The notes: generated by a model not told the origin, from the sequence alone. A stretch of 64,000 bases of DNA from Natrinema zhouii (GCF_013456555.2 NZ_CP084885.1:160374-224373); one strand, 5' to 3'. Positions 24,231-34,199 are shown, counted from the stretch's first letter. Program-made: numbers and translations.

Positions 24231-26938
24231 GAATCACGGAGGTTGCGCTGGAAGACATCAAATCGTACGAGGACCGGACTGTCGTACCGATCGAAGGCGG
24301 CGTGACAGCGATTCTCGGTGAGAACGGCGCAGGGAAATCGACGATTCAAGAGGCCATCGGATTCGCATTATTCGACTCGCTCCCATTCAACAACAAGGAG
24401 TTCGTGCGTGAAGGCGCGAGTTCCGGAACTGTCGAGGTCACGTTCGAACAGGACACGCAGCGTGGGACGGAACGGTACAGAGTTATTCGGTCGGTCGGCC
24501 GGTCGAAGTACGGCGTGCACCGGTATGATCCCGATGCTGACGAGTGGGTCGATCAGGATATCGATTCCAAGAAACAGTTGGTGGAGTGGGTGTGCGCGCG
24601 CTTCGATGTTGAAGATGGAGACGAGCTCAGCAGTCTCTGGAGTTCCAGTATCGGAGTGCCCCAAACACGGTTCCTGTCGGACTTCTCGCAAACACCTCGG
24701 AATCGCAAAGCGACGTTCGATGCGCTCCTGAACTTGAACGCGTACGAGGGGTCATGGGAGACGCTCAAGGACGTGCCGGACGCGATTGAGAACCAGCAGC
24801 AGGATCTCCGCAGGGACATTGATACGCTCACTGGCGAGGTACAGGGTCTGCCGGACGAGCGGGCGGAAGCGGAGTCGTTGGCCGACAACGTTGAGGCAAT
24901 TGAAGCGCGAATCGAACGGAAAACCGGCGAGTTGTCGGAGAAGGAGGCGGAGTACGAGCAACTGGAAGCCGTTGAAGAGAAAATCGACTGCATTAACCAG
25001 GAAGCCGACTCGCTGGAAGGGGACATCGGCTCGACAGAGAGCAATTTGGAGACGGCTAAAGAGGAACTCGCGGCCGCCGAAGAAGCACAGGAGAAGTGCG
25101 AGGCGAACCGTGAGGAGTACCGTCGGTACAAGGAGGCACGCGAGCGGCGGGACGAATTAGAGGAACAGGAGGTCGAACGGGACACACTCGTCGAGGAACG
25201 AAATAAACAGGAAGACACAATCCAGGCGATCCGATTCGAGGTCGAACAACTGGAAGACGACCTAGAAGAACTGGAGGCGGCTCGAGAGAGCTTGGGGATG
25301 CGTGAAGAAGAGAAGGAGCGGTATGAGGAACTCGATGAACGCATTGAGTCGCTGAAAGACAGCGAGGACGACGTAGAGGCATTCGAGGAGGAAATCGAGC
25401 AATTGATAGAGGGGATCGAATCGAAGGAGCACGAAATCGAGGCGAAAGAGGAGACGATTGCGGAGATAGAGGACGAGTGGGAAGCGACGACGGATCCGGA
25501 AGCGCTCTCCGATGAGATCAACGACCAGGAGGCGAGCCGAAAGCAACTGGAGAGCGAGCGTGAGCGGCTTGAAGAACAGTTGGACAGGTTGCATGACACG
25601 GATGTTGATGCGCCGTGCCCGACGTGTGACCGTCCGTTAAAAGAGGATCACCGGTCAAAGACGATCGAGCAGCGTGAAGCCCGGATCGAGGAAATCGAGA
25701 CGGAACGCGAGGAACTCGCCGAGGAACTTGATGCATTGCGTGAGCGGCGTGACACGGCGAGGGAGGTCAAGCAGCGCGTTGATAAGCGCCCTGTTCACCG
25801 GGACAAAATCGAGTCGCTGGAAGATGAGATCGAAGACCTGCGTGCCGAGAAGGAAGAGACGGAGGCGAAGTTAGCGGACTTGGAAGACGAATTGGCGGAT
25901 CTTCCGGACCTCGAAGCCGAGCGAGACGACCTAGAGGAAACGTACGACGAGTACCAGACTGCTGAATTCCGAGTTAAGGAGCATACTAATGTCCCCGATG
26001 AATTGGAGGCAAAACGGGCCGAACTAGAGGAAGAACAGTCTGTGCTGGCGGAGTTCGAAGACGAGTTGGAAGCGTTCGAGGGCTTGGATAAGAAGTTGAC
26101 GGAGGTCAAAGAAACGCTGAACGAGACGGAGTCGGCATATCAGACGTATATCAAGCACGAGCAGCAGGCGTCACAGGTGGAGGACCGGCGGGAGAGAGTC
26201 GAAGACCTGGAGAACGAGCTTGCGGATCTCGAAATGGATCTCGAAGAGACGGAGGCAGAACTGGAGGAGACGAAAGCGTCGTTCGATGAAGAACGATTCG
26301 AGACGCTGGAATCAGATATCGAGGATCTCAAGGAGGAACTGGCAGGTGATCGGCGGTCATTAGAGCATAAGAAGGGGTACCTGGAGGAGGTTCGTGATAC
26401 TATCGAGGAGTTGGAGACGAAGCTAGAGGAGCGTCAAGAGAAATTCCAGCAGGTGAAGGAACTGAAAGCGGACCAGCAGTTCGCCAACTGGGTTCGGGAG
26501 AATGTCCGGGAGGCCGGGCCGAAGATGCGCGAGATCATCACTGATCGGATTGGATCCCGGGCGAATGAGTTGTTCCGGTCGATTCGCGGCGCGTCGGCCG
26601 AGATGCTGGAGTGGACGAGCGATTACGAGATAATCGTACACGATGCGGATGTCCGAAAGTCGTTTTCGACGCTGAGTGGCGGGGAGAAGATGGCGGCTGC
26701 ACTTGCGGTGCGACTGGCGATTCTCGAACAGTTAGCATCTGTGGGAATCGCGTTCTTGGACGAACCAACGGCGAACCTCGACCGACAAAAGAAACGGAAT
26801 CTCGTCACCCAGCTCAAACAACTGGATAGCTTCGAGCAACTCACGGTCATTAGTCACGACCAGACATTCGATTCGATGACTGACTACACGATCACCATCG
26901 AGAAAGACCGGCAGACCTCGGAGGTGTCGGTCAATTAA
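24227..26938 (+). CDS. Rad50/SbcC-like SMC ATPase
   Basis: 903 residues. Walker A GENGAGKST at 31-39, a long Glu/Arg-rich coiled coil, a zinc hook CPTC at 464-467 (DVDAPCPTCDRPL), a second coiled-coil arm, then the signature LSGGEKMAAALAVRLA and Walker B IAFLDEPTANLD. This is the complete Rad50 architecture, of usual length. ATP binding closes the head domains and gates Mre11 access to DNA ends. The stop TAA overlaps the ATG of the NurA gene. Codon use is typical of the island. Confidence 0.93.
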   Translation: MRITEVALEDIKSYEDRTVVPIEGGVTAILGENGAGKSTIQEAIGFALFDSLPFNNKEFVREGASSGTVEVTFEQDTQRGTERYRVIRSVGRSKYGVHRYDPDADEWVDQDIDSKKQLVEWVCARFDVEDGDELSSLWSSSIGVPQTRFLSDFSQTPRNRKATFDALLNLNAYEGSWETLKDVPDAIENQQQDLRRDIDTLTGEVQGLPDERAEAESLADNVEAIEARIERKTGELSEKEAEYEQLEAVEEKIDCINQEADSLEGDIGSTESNLETAKEELAAAEEAQEKCEANREEYRRYKEARERRDELEEQEVERDTLVEERNKQEDTIQAIRFEVEQLEDDLEELEAARESLGMREEEKERYEELDERIESLKDSEDDVEAFEEEIEQLIEGIESKEHEIEAKEETIAEIEDEWEATTDPEALSDEINDQEASRKQLESERERLEEQLDRLHDTDVDAPCPTCDRPLKEDHRSKTIEQREARIEEIETEREELAEELDALRERRDTAREVKQRVDKRPVHRDKIESLEDEIEDLRAEKEETEAKLADLEDELADLPDLEAERDDLEETYDEYQTAEFRVKEHTNVPDELEAKRAELEEEQSVLAEFEDELEAFEGLDKKLTEVKETLNETESAYQTYIKHEQQASQVEDRRERVEDLENELADLEMDLEETEAELEETKASFDEERFETLESDIEDLKEELAGDRRSLEHKKGYLEEVRDTIEELETKLEERQEKFQQVKELKADQQFANWVRENVREAGPKMREIITDRIGSRANELFRSIRGASAEMLEWTSDYEIIVHDADVRKSFSTLSGGEKMAAALAVRLAILEQLASVGIAFLDEPTANLDRQKKRNLVTQLKQLDSFEQLTVISHDQTFDSMTDYTITIEKDRQTSEVSVN

Positions 26939-28203
26939 TGCCGCTCGATAAACGCGGCGTCGCGTCTGAATTGGAGACGAACGTTGATACGATTAAAACG
27001 TATCTCGAAGACGATACGGGGATCGTGGAACGATATCAAGACGCGTTTCAGCGGCTACCCAGCGAGTGGACAAGTGCTGAAATTCGAGCCTCGCTCCAGG
27101 ACGCGTCATACCCAGGGGCATATCCGACAGACGAGTTCGATGATGTGGACAGTCTCATCATCCCGTACCCAGAGAGTGACGGGTGGGAGAATCACGAGGA
27201 GGTCAACGAGTGGGCGCGCAATATTATTCGTGACGTGCCGGTGATGGCTGTCGATGGGTCACAACTCCCGCCGACAACGCAATTCAACGTCCCGCTCGCG
27301 TACATCCAAGCGGCATGGGCAGTCAACCATCATCACGCCGAGGGACGGCTTGACCGCGGCGTTGACGGGCGACTCTTGACGCCTGACGAGGTCACACAAG
27401 AATCAGAGGACGGTGACTACCGATTCGTTGATTCCCAACTCGTGGGGCATCACCGGTTCGAACACGAAGGACGGCTACTCATCGACCAACTCTCGGACTT
27501 AGCTGACGCGCGTGATGCAGGCAATATCGCCCATACACCAGTCGTATTCTATGACGGGCCGTTGATCGCGTCGTTTGCGAATCCGTTGAAGCCGGAGACT
27601 CGAGAGCGGTACATCTCGACACTGAGTCGAGTTATTGCAGTGAGTCAGCACCACGAGATCCCACTAGTCGGATACGTCGCAGGGTCGAGTGCGACTGAAC
27701 TCGTGAAGATGACGCGACTCCTGTTGCGCGAGGAGTTCGAGACTGACCGCGTCATTCCGGATGCGCACGTCCTGACGGAGTTGATGAGCCCGTGGGGCGA
27801 TACGACGATCCCGTTCATCTCGAAGCGTGACGGGAGCATCGACGCGTTGCAGACAATGTACGACGGGGAAGCGTACGAATTCCGCGATGACATCTTGTTC
27901 TCGTACCTGAACGTGCCGCCAGGCGCTGGACTCGACCGGATCGAATTCCCCGGGTGGCTGTGCCGCAGTCCCGGTCCCGACGGGTATGATTCGATGTACA
28001 AGTACACCGTCGACATTGTGCGGGCAGAAGCAGGCATCGGACGTGGTTATCCAGAAATCCTGCAACAGGCCGATAGCGACGCTGTATTAGACCATCAAGA
28101 CCGCCAACAGTTCCAGCGCGTCGTCCAACGCTGGGCTGAATCGAACGACGTGCCGCTGGAATGGGACGCTAAAGCACTAAGCAAGGAACTTCGACGACGA
28201 TGA
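26938..28203 (+). CDS. NurA-domain nuclease
   Basis: 421 residues. The NurA core begins at VMAVDGSQLPPTTQFNVPLAYIQAAW (D106 region) and continues with VVFYDGPLIASFANPL, LVGYVAGSSATELVK and SYLNVPPGAGLDRIEFPGW, an RNase H-like fold with acidic metal ligands. NurA is a 5'-3' nuclease that, with the HerA translocase, resects DNA ends after Mre11-Rad50. Its ATG overlaps the Rad50 stop. The N-terminal 90 residues are extra and helical. Together with the HerA gene at 28942 it gives the full archaeal end-resection set. Confidence 0.88.
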   Translation: MPLDKRGVASELETNVDTIKTYLEDDTGIVERYQDAFQRLPSEWTSAEIRASLQDASYPGAYPTDEFDDVDSLIIPYPESDGWENHEEVNEWARNIIRDVPVMAVDGSQLPPTTQFNVPLAYIQAAWAVNHHHAEGRLDRGVDGRLLTPDEVTQESEDGDYRFVDSQLVGHHRFEHEGRLLIDQLSDLADARDAGNIAHTPVVFYDGPLIASFANPLKPETRERYISTLSRVIAVSQHHEIPLVGYVAGSSATELVKMTRLLLREEFETDRVIPDAHVLTELMSPWGDTTIPFISKRDGSIDALQTMYDGEAYEFRDDILFSYLNVPPGAGLDRIEFPGWLCRSPGPDGYDSMYKYTVDIVRAEAGIGRGYPEILQQADSDAVLDHQDRQQFQRVVQRWAESNDVPLEWDAKALSKELRRR

Positions 28204-28276
28204 TTCACCACCACACCCCACACACACCAGCAGGATGCACCGCTCGACGACCAGACAATAGTACGGAGACGGAGCT

Positions 28277-28942
28277 ATGACAGACACACCAACTAACGAA
28301 GACAGTCCAGATCTCGATTCGTGCGTTCGGATTGGCAGCATCGTATCATCGAACAGCCACTTAGATTACGTCGTCGAGGTGTACAAGGAACGGGACTGTG
28401 ATTGTCCACCGGAACTTCACGAGCGCGAGTTCGGGCAACCAGTCTTCATCAAGAAAACCGTCGACGGAACCGAGTACGCGGTTATGGGCGTGATTTATGA
28501 CACGCAGTTAGTCGATCCTGACCAGGGACGGACCGGGCCGCGATTAGCGCAGGACGATCAAGCTCAATTCACGCCGGGATACATCGAAGAGCGTACCACG
28601 CTCGCTGGTGTGGCGCTTCTCGGTACCGCAGTCGTCACCGAGGATGGGGCAATACAGGAGCCAACGCATCAAATGCCGCGGTGGACGTTAGAAGTCGAGG
28701 ATACCGTCTTCCACTGTCCGGATCAGGTCACGGTTTCCTTCCATACCGTCGACGACCAAATTCAGTTGGCGTACATGGATCGGCTCTTGGATATTGCTGG
28801 TGACCTCGGGTCGGAGGTCATTGTTGCACTGATTGACCGGTTACGAGGGATGCTCCCGGATGACGATCCAAACCAGCGAGTACTAGATGTGGTTGAACAG
28901 AACGTGCAGTGGCAAGCGCGTGAACAGCGAGGGGTGGTCTAA
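28277..28942 (+). CDS. HAS-barrel-like partner protein
   Basis: 221 residues. The N-terminal half (CVRIGSIVSSNSHLDYVVEV, FGQPVFIKKTVDGTEYAVMGVIYDTQLV) reads like the small HAS beta-barrel that opens HerA proteins. Here it is a separate protein with a middle beta region and a helical C-terminus (DRLLDIAGDLGSEVIVALIDRLRGMLP). It has no P-loop. It is coupled to the HerA gene through TAATG. I infer an adaptor that pairs with or modulates HerA; no such free-standing partner is known to me. Confidence 0.55.
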   Translation: MTDTPTNEDSPDLDSCVRIGSIVSSNSHLDYVVEVYKERDCDCPPELHEREFGQPVFIKKTVDGTEYAVMGVIYDTQLVDPDQGRTGPRLAQDDQAQFTPGYIEERTTLAGVALLGTAVVTEDGAIQEPTHQMPRWTLEVEDTVFHCPDQVTVSFHTVDDQIQLAYMDRLLDIAGDLGSEVIVALIDRLRGMLPDDDPNQRVLDVVEQNVQWQAREQRGVV

Positions 28943-30585
28943 TGGTAGACCGATCAGACGTGGTCGGAACCGTCGCTGGACCGGGTGAAGATCCGAACGA
29001 ATTCGTGTTCGTGACTCCGTCAAACAAGTCGATCAAGACGGGTGAGTTCATTACGTACACTGTCTCGGTTGAAGGTGAGCCACGATCGGTGTTCGCTCGC
29101 GTGACGAACCGTGAACTGATTCGGGGGCTTCCTGAAGGGTTCCTTGCGGATCCGGAGGTCGGGCCGGAGACAGTCGCGACAACACTCGGTGTGCCGACTG
29201 ATGATACTGAGTTGTACCGGTTGACAGCAACGGTCATCGGTTACTACGACACGAATATGACGACGTTCGCTAATCCTCGCCAGCTGCCTGACCCGGGGAC
29301 ACCACTGTCGATCGCACCGCATCAACAACTCGAAACCGTATTGCCGAACCTCGGCTGTGAAACTGACAGCACGGATGTCACAACACTTGACGGAGTCGCG
29401 CACGTCGGCTGGCTGTTGAATCGACCAGCAGAGGCGACAAATCTACACATTCCGATTGAAGAATTCGCTTCGACACATCTAGCGATTCTCGCATCAACCG
29501 GAAGCGGGAAATCCTACACAGCGTCGGTCTTGATCGAGGAGATGATGCGTCCGAGCTCGCGTGCATCACTACTCGTGTTTGACCCACACGGTGAGTACGA
29601 TACACTGGCGGAAATGCAGGGCGAAGGGGCGTTTCAAGATCCAGATGGATATGAACCAGATGTCGTCTACTACGATCCAGAGCGGCTTCAGGTTCGGATT
29701 TCTGAGTTAGAAATCGGCGATGTCATGGCGGTGTTGGATAACCCGAGTAACCGAATGCAAGATCGCCTCTCGACGGCGTGGCGATCGATGCAGAACCGTG
29801 AAAGCCGGACGTGGGGGATCGATGCACTTATTGCGGAAATGGAAGCCGAGTTCGGGGCTGATGACGCAAGTGTCGGCGCATTAGAGTGGCGGCTCCGCCG
29901 ATCGATCGAGCGGAATGATCTCTTCCATCCCGAAGAGAACGTGCCACTGGATGAAATTGTGGACCCAGGACAGTGTACTGTTCTTCAGATGGACACGTTG
30001 GATCGGCGGGATCAGCAACTTATTACGACCGTTCTTCTGCGGCGAATGTATCGAGAGCGACTCGGTGACGTGCGGAACCGGGATTCAGATATCGAGCATC
30101 CGATTTTCGCCTTGTTCGAAGAAGGGCACCGGTTTGCTCCAGCCTCCGGTGAAGCCCCATCGTTAGGGATCATGCGAACGATTACGTCTGAAGGCCGTAA
30201 GTTCGGATTCGGACTCGGGATTATCAGTCAACGCCCGTCGAAAATCGATCAAGACGTTCTGTCGCAGTGCGGAACGCAGATTTCGATGCAGATCAAGAAT
30301 CCGAGTGACCAGGATGCGATCAAAAACTCCGTGGAGGCCGCTGGCGAAGACGTGCTTCGAGAGTTGCCCGGTTTAACACCAGGGCAAGCAGTCGTGTCTG
30401 GTGACGCAATGAACACGCCGGCACTGATCCAGGTTCGACAGCGACGCACACCACACGGTGCTGGAAGCCGGCCAGTCATCGAGGAATGGCGCGAAGCATA
30501 CGACGAACGGCAACGAGAGCCGACACAGTCCGAATCTGCTGATTTCGGGGAGGGAGACTCGACTGGCGTTCAGAGTCTCGATTAA
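28942..30585 (+). CDS. HerA-type DNA translocase ATPase (DUF87)
   Basis: 547 residues. An N-terminal HAS barrel (DVVGTVAGPGEDPNEFVFVTP; GEFITYTVSVEG) is followed by the FtsK/HerA ATPase. Walker A is LAILASTGSGKSYTASVL (GSGKS at 187-191), with LLVFDPHGEYD next and Walker B PIFALFEEGHRFAP. The C-terminus has IISQRPSKIDQDVLSQCGTQI, typical of HerA, and QDAIKNSVEAAGEDVL. It should form a hexameric motor that drives NurA along DNA. It is the last gene of the cassette; transposase debris starts about 100 bases after it. Confidence 0.92.
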   Translation: MVDRSDVVGTVAGPGEDPNEFVFVTPSNKSIKTGEFITYTVSVEGEPRSVFARVTNRELIRGLPEGFLADPEVGPETVATTLGVPTDDTELYRLTATVIGYYDTNMTTFANPRQLPDPGTPLSIAPHQQLETVLPNLGCETDSTDVTTLDGVAHVGWLLNRPAEATNLHIPIEEFASTHLAILASTGSGKSYTASVLIEEMMRPSSRASLLVFDPHGEYDTLAEMQGEGAFQDPDGYEPDVVYYDPERLQVRISELEIGDVMAVLDNPSNRMQDRLSTAWRSMQNRESRTWGIDALIAEMEAEFGADDASVGALEWRLRRSIERNDLFHPEENVPLDEIVDPGQCTVLQMDTLDRRDQQLITTVLLRRMYRERLGDVRNRDSDIEHPIFALFEEGHRFAPASGEAPSLGIMRTITSEGRKFGFGLGIISQRPSKIDQDVLSQCGTQISMQIKNPSDQDAIKNSVEAAGEDVLRELPGLTPGQAVVSGDAMNTPALIQVRQRRTPHGAGSRPVIEEWREAYDERQREPTQSESADFGEGDSTGVQSLD

Positions 30586-30689
30586 TGTGATCTGGCTGTG
30601 AGCGAGAATCACGCTTTTGAGGGCGCAACGATCTGCTGAGAAAGTAACTGTCTGCCAGCGGTCACAGAGATTCTATTGTTGTGAGGGTG

Positions 30690-31050
30690 TCATAGAAGTC
30701 TTCTCACACCGAGATCATGGTACTTCCTGGATTGTCTCCACATTCATAGTTGGTGATCGAAACGTCGAATCGATGCAATAGGTCAAGTCGAGCAGGCCGC
30801 GGCGGACGGCCTGCTCAACGAGGTGGTCGAAGGTTTCGTCAACGACGTGTTTGGGATCGGTGAGAAAGCGACCGACCGCGTCTCTCGACGGCGGTCGATC
30901 AAAGCCACAACTGAGCCAGACAACTGTGTTCTGAAGCTCTCGTTCAGCGGGGCGGATGCCGTAGATGTCTTTGTAGTAACAATGGAGGAAGCCATGCATC
31001 GTCTCTGGGAAAACGCGAGACAATCTGTCGCCTACTCGCCATCCTCGCAA
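30690..31050 (-). pseudogene. N-terminal remnant of an IS4/IS5-like transposase
   Basis: The minus-strand frame reads WRVGDRLSRVFPETMHGFLH, then YYKDIYGIRPAERELQNTVVW, FLTDPKHVVDETFDHLVEQA and LLDLTYCIDST, ending at the first catalytic Asp. It then jumps to sequence from the very end of the element (ETIQEVP, and GAGGGTGTCATAGAA at 30683-30697). The catalytic middle is deleted. The fragment at 577-829 is the C-terminal part of a close relative. Confidence 0.65.
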
Positions 31051-33103
31051 CAGGCTTCGATGTCCGTGTCATCGCAACCGGACGGACCCACCACTGGCTC
31101 GCCCAGCATCACCGCGAAGATCTCCCCGCCATGAGCCAGTGGCGAGAGACACACCGCCCTGCTGGGGACCGCGTCGACGACGTCCTCGAGGCGTTGGACC
31201 CCGATAGCCGAAAGGTCGAACTCCTCGACAGCTCGAGGATGAACCCGCCCAGACACTCTCTCGGCACGCACTCCGGGCGATACATGACGTCGATCGGAGT
31301 CGGGTCTCGCAACTGCTAGTCTCCGAAACGAACTCGCTCACTGAGCTCGGCCTGGTCGCAGAGTTTGGACCAGCCGATGATCGAACTGTCGAGTTGCTGG
31401 AGGCTGGCCGATAGCTACTCGCCACATTGGACGCCCAACGCGGTCGGCAACAGGAACTGTCGGAGACCGTGATCGACACCGGAACATCCTCCCAACAGTG
31501 TAACCCCGCGCACACGAGAGGCAGGGTGTAACCGTAGCGGTGAGGACAGCAATCCCTACCGGACGGCCTACCTCGACCGTCCAGGGCATGCCGCCGCCGC
31601 TGGCTGTGGAGAGGACGGCGACATTACCCTTGTTGAGGCCCCGTTCGAGGACCGTACGGATGGTCCTGACCATACTCGATACGTGAGTTTCGACGGTGAT
31701 CGCGAGGAGGTCGTAGTTGCCGTTCGGGCGAGTGAGCCCCTGCAGTATGTGGTGAGTCTCGCGACAGCGTTAGCCTCGCCGCAGTTGCTCAACTGAGTGC
31801 TCACCGACAACCGTCTCGAGTCATTAGAAGATCCGCCGGAAATCCTGCGAGACGCTCGCTGTATCGGTGGCTCTCCGACGAAGCACTCGAGGATCCCAAA
31901 ACGCTTCGTGAGGCGTTCATCGAGTGGGGGACCGACCTCAAGAACCTCACTGCGAAACTCTCCACCGGTGAGTACGAGGATCGCAACCGCTTCCGCAGCG
32001 AGATTATGCGCTCCGCTCACGGGCTTGCTGGCTCGATCATCCATCTGTTCGATGCCCTCGAAATCGATATCGTTCGAGAGCTTCGCGTCCCGTCGGGACT
32101 CGAGACCGATTCGCTAGACGAACTCGCAACCTCGATCAGTATTTTGGCCGCGATTCAGGGGAAATACGGTGTGTTTGCCTCGTACCGGCAGCTGTTCGAG
32201 TCTCGCGAGGAAAAGCGTCGCACCGCACTCACACCAACTGTTGATGCAGATGACCCGCTGGGGACTCTCATTGGCTCTCTCGTCGTTCGCGGTGAGGATA
32301 TCCACCGACTTCACCCATACCTTGAGGAAGCGCTTGAGAGGCCAGCAGCGGTCGCTGATGAGGCTCCCGAATTTGCTGTCCTTGTCTCCCTCTCGACGGT
32401 CGATCGAACGGGCTACGCGATGGCTGCGACGCGGATCCTGCAGACCAAGAACCTTCGACCAACTCGAGACAGTATCTCGTTACTACAGGCGTTAGTCAGC
32501 TCACCGTACGCTGCTGCTCAAGCACTACACCAACTCGCCGGCGAAGACGAGAGCCAAGAGCTCCGGCCAGACGAGCTCCGCTACGCGTTGGGAACGCTCG
32601 AACCCAAGCAGTTGCTCGCCGATCTTCCACTGACAGTTGGCCGAATCATTCAAACGCTTCTCACAGCCGAAAGCTGCCTGTCACAGCGTGACCTCGCCGA
32701 CCGAGCGGGCGTCTCAGCACGGACCATCCGGAACTATCGCAACCGGCTCGAGGCGTTCGATCTCATCCGGGTTGACGAGACTAGATACCGCCTAGCTCTA
32801 CCGTTCCAGACTACTTCCGAACGCCGCGATCCCGTTGTTCCAACTGTCCTCGAGGAGAACCAGACAATCCTCGACGCCGCCGACGCATTGCTCGAGACAA
32901 TCCTCCCGCCAGAGCGATACAGTGATCCCGACGACCCACTAGGCAGCGTACTGTTCTGGCCGCCGGACCCCCAGCGATTACTCAATCGCCAGCGAGTTGG
33001 TCCGTGGCTGCGATTAGCAGCTGCGCTCACAGCAAGAGGATCTACCGGGAACAATCAGGCCGTGCAGATGGACCCACCGCTCGAACAGCAAACGCTTTCT
33101 TAG
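31044..33103 (+). pseudogene. decayed HTH-containing plasmid protein
   Basis: The protein can be followed through several frames: FDVRVIATGRTHHWLAQHHRED, MSQWRETHRPAGDRVDDVLEALDPDSRKVELLDSSR, LVSETNSLTELGLVAEFGPADDRTVELLEAGR (then a stop), and VEAPFEDRTDGPDHTRYVSFDGDREEV. The last 365 codons (from 32006) are intact, with a winged helix (CLSQRDLADRAGVSARTIRN) and the ending WPPDPQRLLNRQRVGPWLRLAAALTARGS. Long relatives of about 1000 residues are common on haloarchaeal plasmids; their role is not known to me. Frameshifts and two stops make the full product impossible, but the C-terminal piece could still be expressed. Confidence 0.6.
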
Positions 33104-33121
33104 ACAACTCCGTAGGATTTA

Positions 33122-33409
33122 CTAGCTGTTGTTCTTCCGGTTGGGGACGCCGTAATCGATGTGGACTTCTGGTACGCTCGGTGATTCAGATGCAGGGGTT
33201 CCGTTCCAATCGAGAACATGCACGTTCGCCAGTTCTCCAGAAAACCGGAACCGTTGGACTCCGGTTTCGATCGTCCCCTCGACAGCATGTTCCGAGACCA
33301 CTGTGGGTTTCTCGAGCGAGTTAGTCTCAACTGGTTCGATATCGCCATCGACGCTAATTTCGTAGTTGGATGGCACTCCACGACCGATCACTGTAACGAT
33401 ATTTGTCAT
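33122..33409 (-). CDS. hypothetical protein, haloarchaeal plasmid family
   Basis: 95 residues from MTNIVTVIGRGVPSNYEISV; the ATG six codons upstream is less likely. It is all beta: YEISVDGDIEPVE, TVVSEHAVEGTIETGVQRFRFSGELANVHVLDW, VPEVHIDYGVP. Small proteins with this MTNIVTVIGRG start are widespread in haloarchaea and often sit on plasmids. Function unknown; the fold looks like a compact beta sandwich. No partner gene is adjacent. Confidence 0.65.
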   Translation of the reverse strand: MTNIVTVIGRGVPSNYEISVDGDIEPVETNSLEKPTVVSEHAVEGTIETGVQRFRFSGELANVHVLDWNGTPASESPSVPEVHIDYGVPNRKNNS

Positions 33410-33520
33410 CGTTCTCTCACTTGGCATACAGTGGGAGACTCAATTTTGCCAGTATAAGCCTTTTTATTGACAAAATGGTCGGAATTTCCAACGCTCTCGA
33501 ACGAACGAATATGGGTTGCA

Positions 33521-33796
33521 CTACAACTCGACGTACTGATCTTCCCACTCTCGTCTATCTTGGATCGCTTGCTCTCCTGCGTCGTTGATCGCGTAGTAGT
33601 TCGTCCGTCGGTCGAGTTCCCCCTTCTCGACCAACTCCTTGTTGACAAGCGTGTCGAGGTTTGGGTACAGCCGGCCGTGATTGATCTCGCTCTCATAGTA
33701 TTCCTCTATCTCCTCCTTGACATCTTGGCCGGATGGGCGGTCGGCACCTGTGATCACGTACAGGAGGTCCCGTTGGAAGCCGGTGAGGTCATCCAT
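33521..33796 (-). CDS. PadR-family transcriptional regulator
   Basis: 91 residues. A winged helix of the short PadR type: FQRDLLYVITGADRPSGQDVKEEIEEYY, INHGRLYPNLDTLVNKELVEKGELDRRTNYYAINDAGEQAI. The NHGRLYPNLDTLV segment is the recognition helix typical of haloarchaeal members. It would bind DNA as a dimer, usually as a repressor. It is monocistronic, and its target in this window is not evident. Confidence 0.88.
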   Translation of the reverse strand: MDDLTGFQRDLLYVITGADRPSGQDVKEEIEEYYESEINHGRLYPNLDTLVNKELVEKGELDRRTNYYAINDAGEQAIQDRREWEDQYVEL

Positions 33797-34094
33797 CTCA
33801 CGTGAGTATTCAACGATGCTGCATTTGACTTCTTTTCACAGAGAATTATATGTTTCAGCGCTGTGAAAGTAGAATATTGTGCTCTGTTGGATGTATTTTA
33901 TACTCAATCAAACGGTGGAAACTGTAGCGGAGGCTGATTCGAGGGTATCATAGAACGATCCGCATGGCGTTCTTTTCACCGAATCTGGAGCGAACTATCC
34001 GTTCACTACACGTGCGTACTGATTGATCTGAAGGGTACTGTGGAGAGGAACTTCAGGCCAGTATCTTATTGAAGTTACACACCTGAGGACAGGT
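33797..34094. other. gene-free stretch with a transposon-end scar
   Basis: Contains GAGGGTATCATAGAA at 33941-33955, the same end sequence seen next to the transposase remnants at 574 and 30683, without any transposase beside it. An AT-rich patch at 33845-33910 may be the PadR promoter region. Confidence 0.4.
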
Positions 34095-34199
34095 ATGGTC
34101 GGTACAGGTACCCTTATTATCGCAATTACGTTCGTCGTCGCAATGGTGCTGACTTTTGGTATGCTGCTGCGGTTGTTGAAAAACGCTGATGGCCTGTGA
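34095..34199 (+). CDS. 34-residue single-pass membrane peptide
   Basis: Reads MVGTGTLIIAITFVVAMVLT then FGMLLRLLKNADGL and a stop: one hydrophobic helix with a basic cytoplasmic end. It lies alone between the PadR gene and the lipoprotein gene. The composition is convincing, but no homology can be judged at this length. Confidence 0.4.
   Translation: MVGTGTLIIAITFVVAMVLTFGMLLRLLKNADGL

Noticed and set aside
24553..25599. 348-codon minus-strand ORF opposite the Rad50 coiled coil
   Set aside because: It is almost pure Ser/Arg, the expected shadow of Glu-rich coiled-coil codons; the sense strand carries clear Rad50 motifs.
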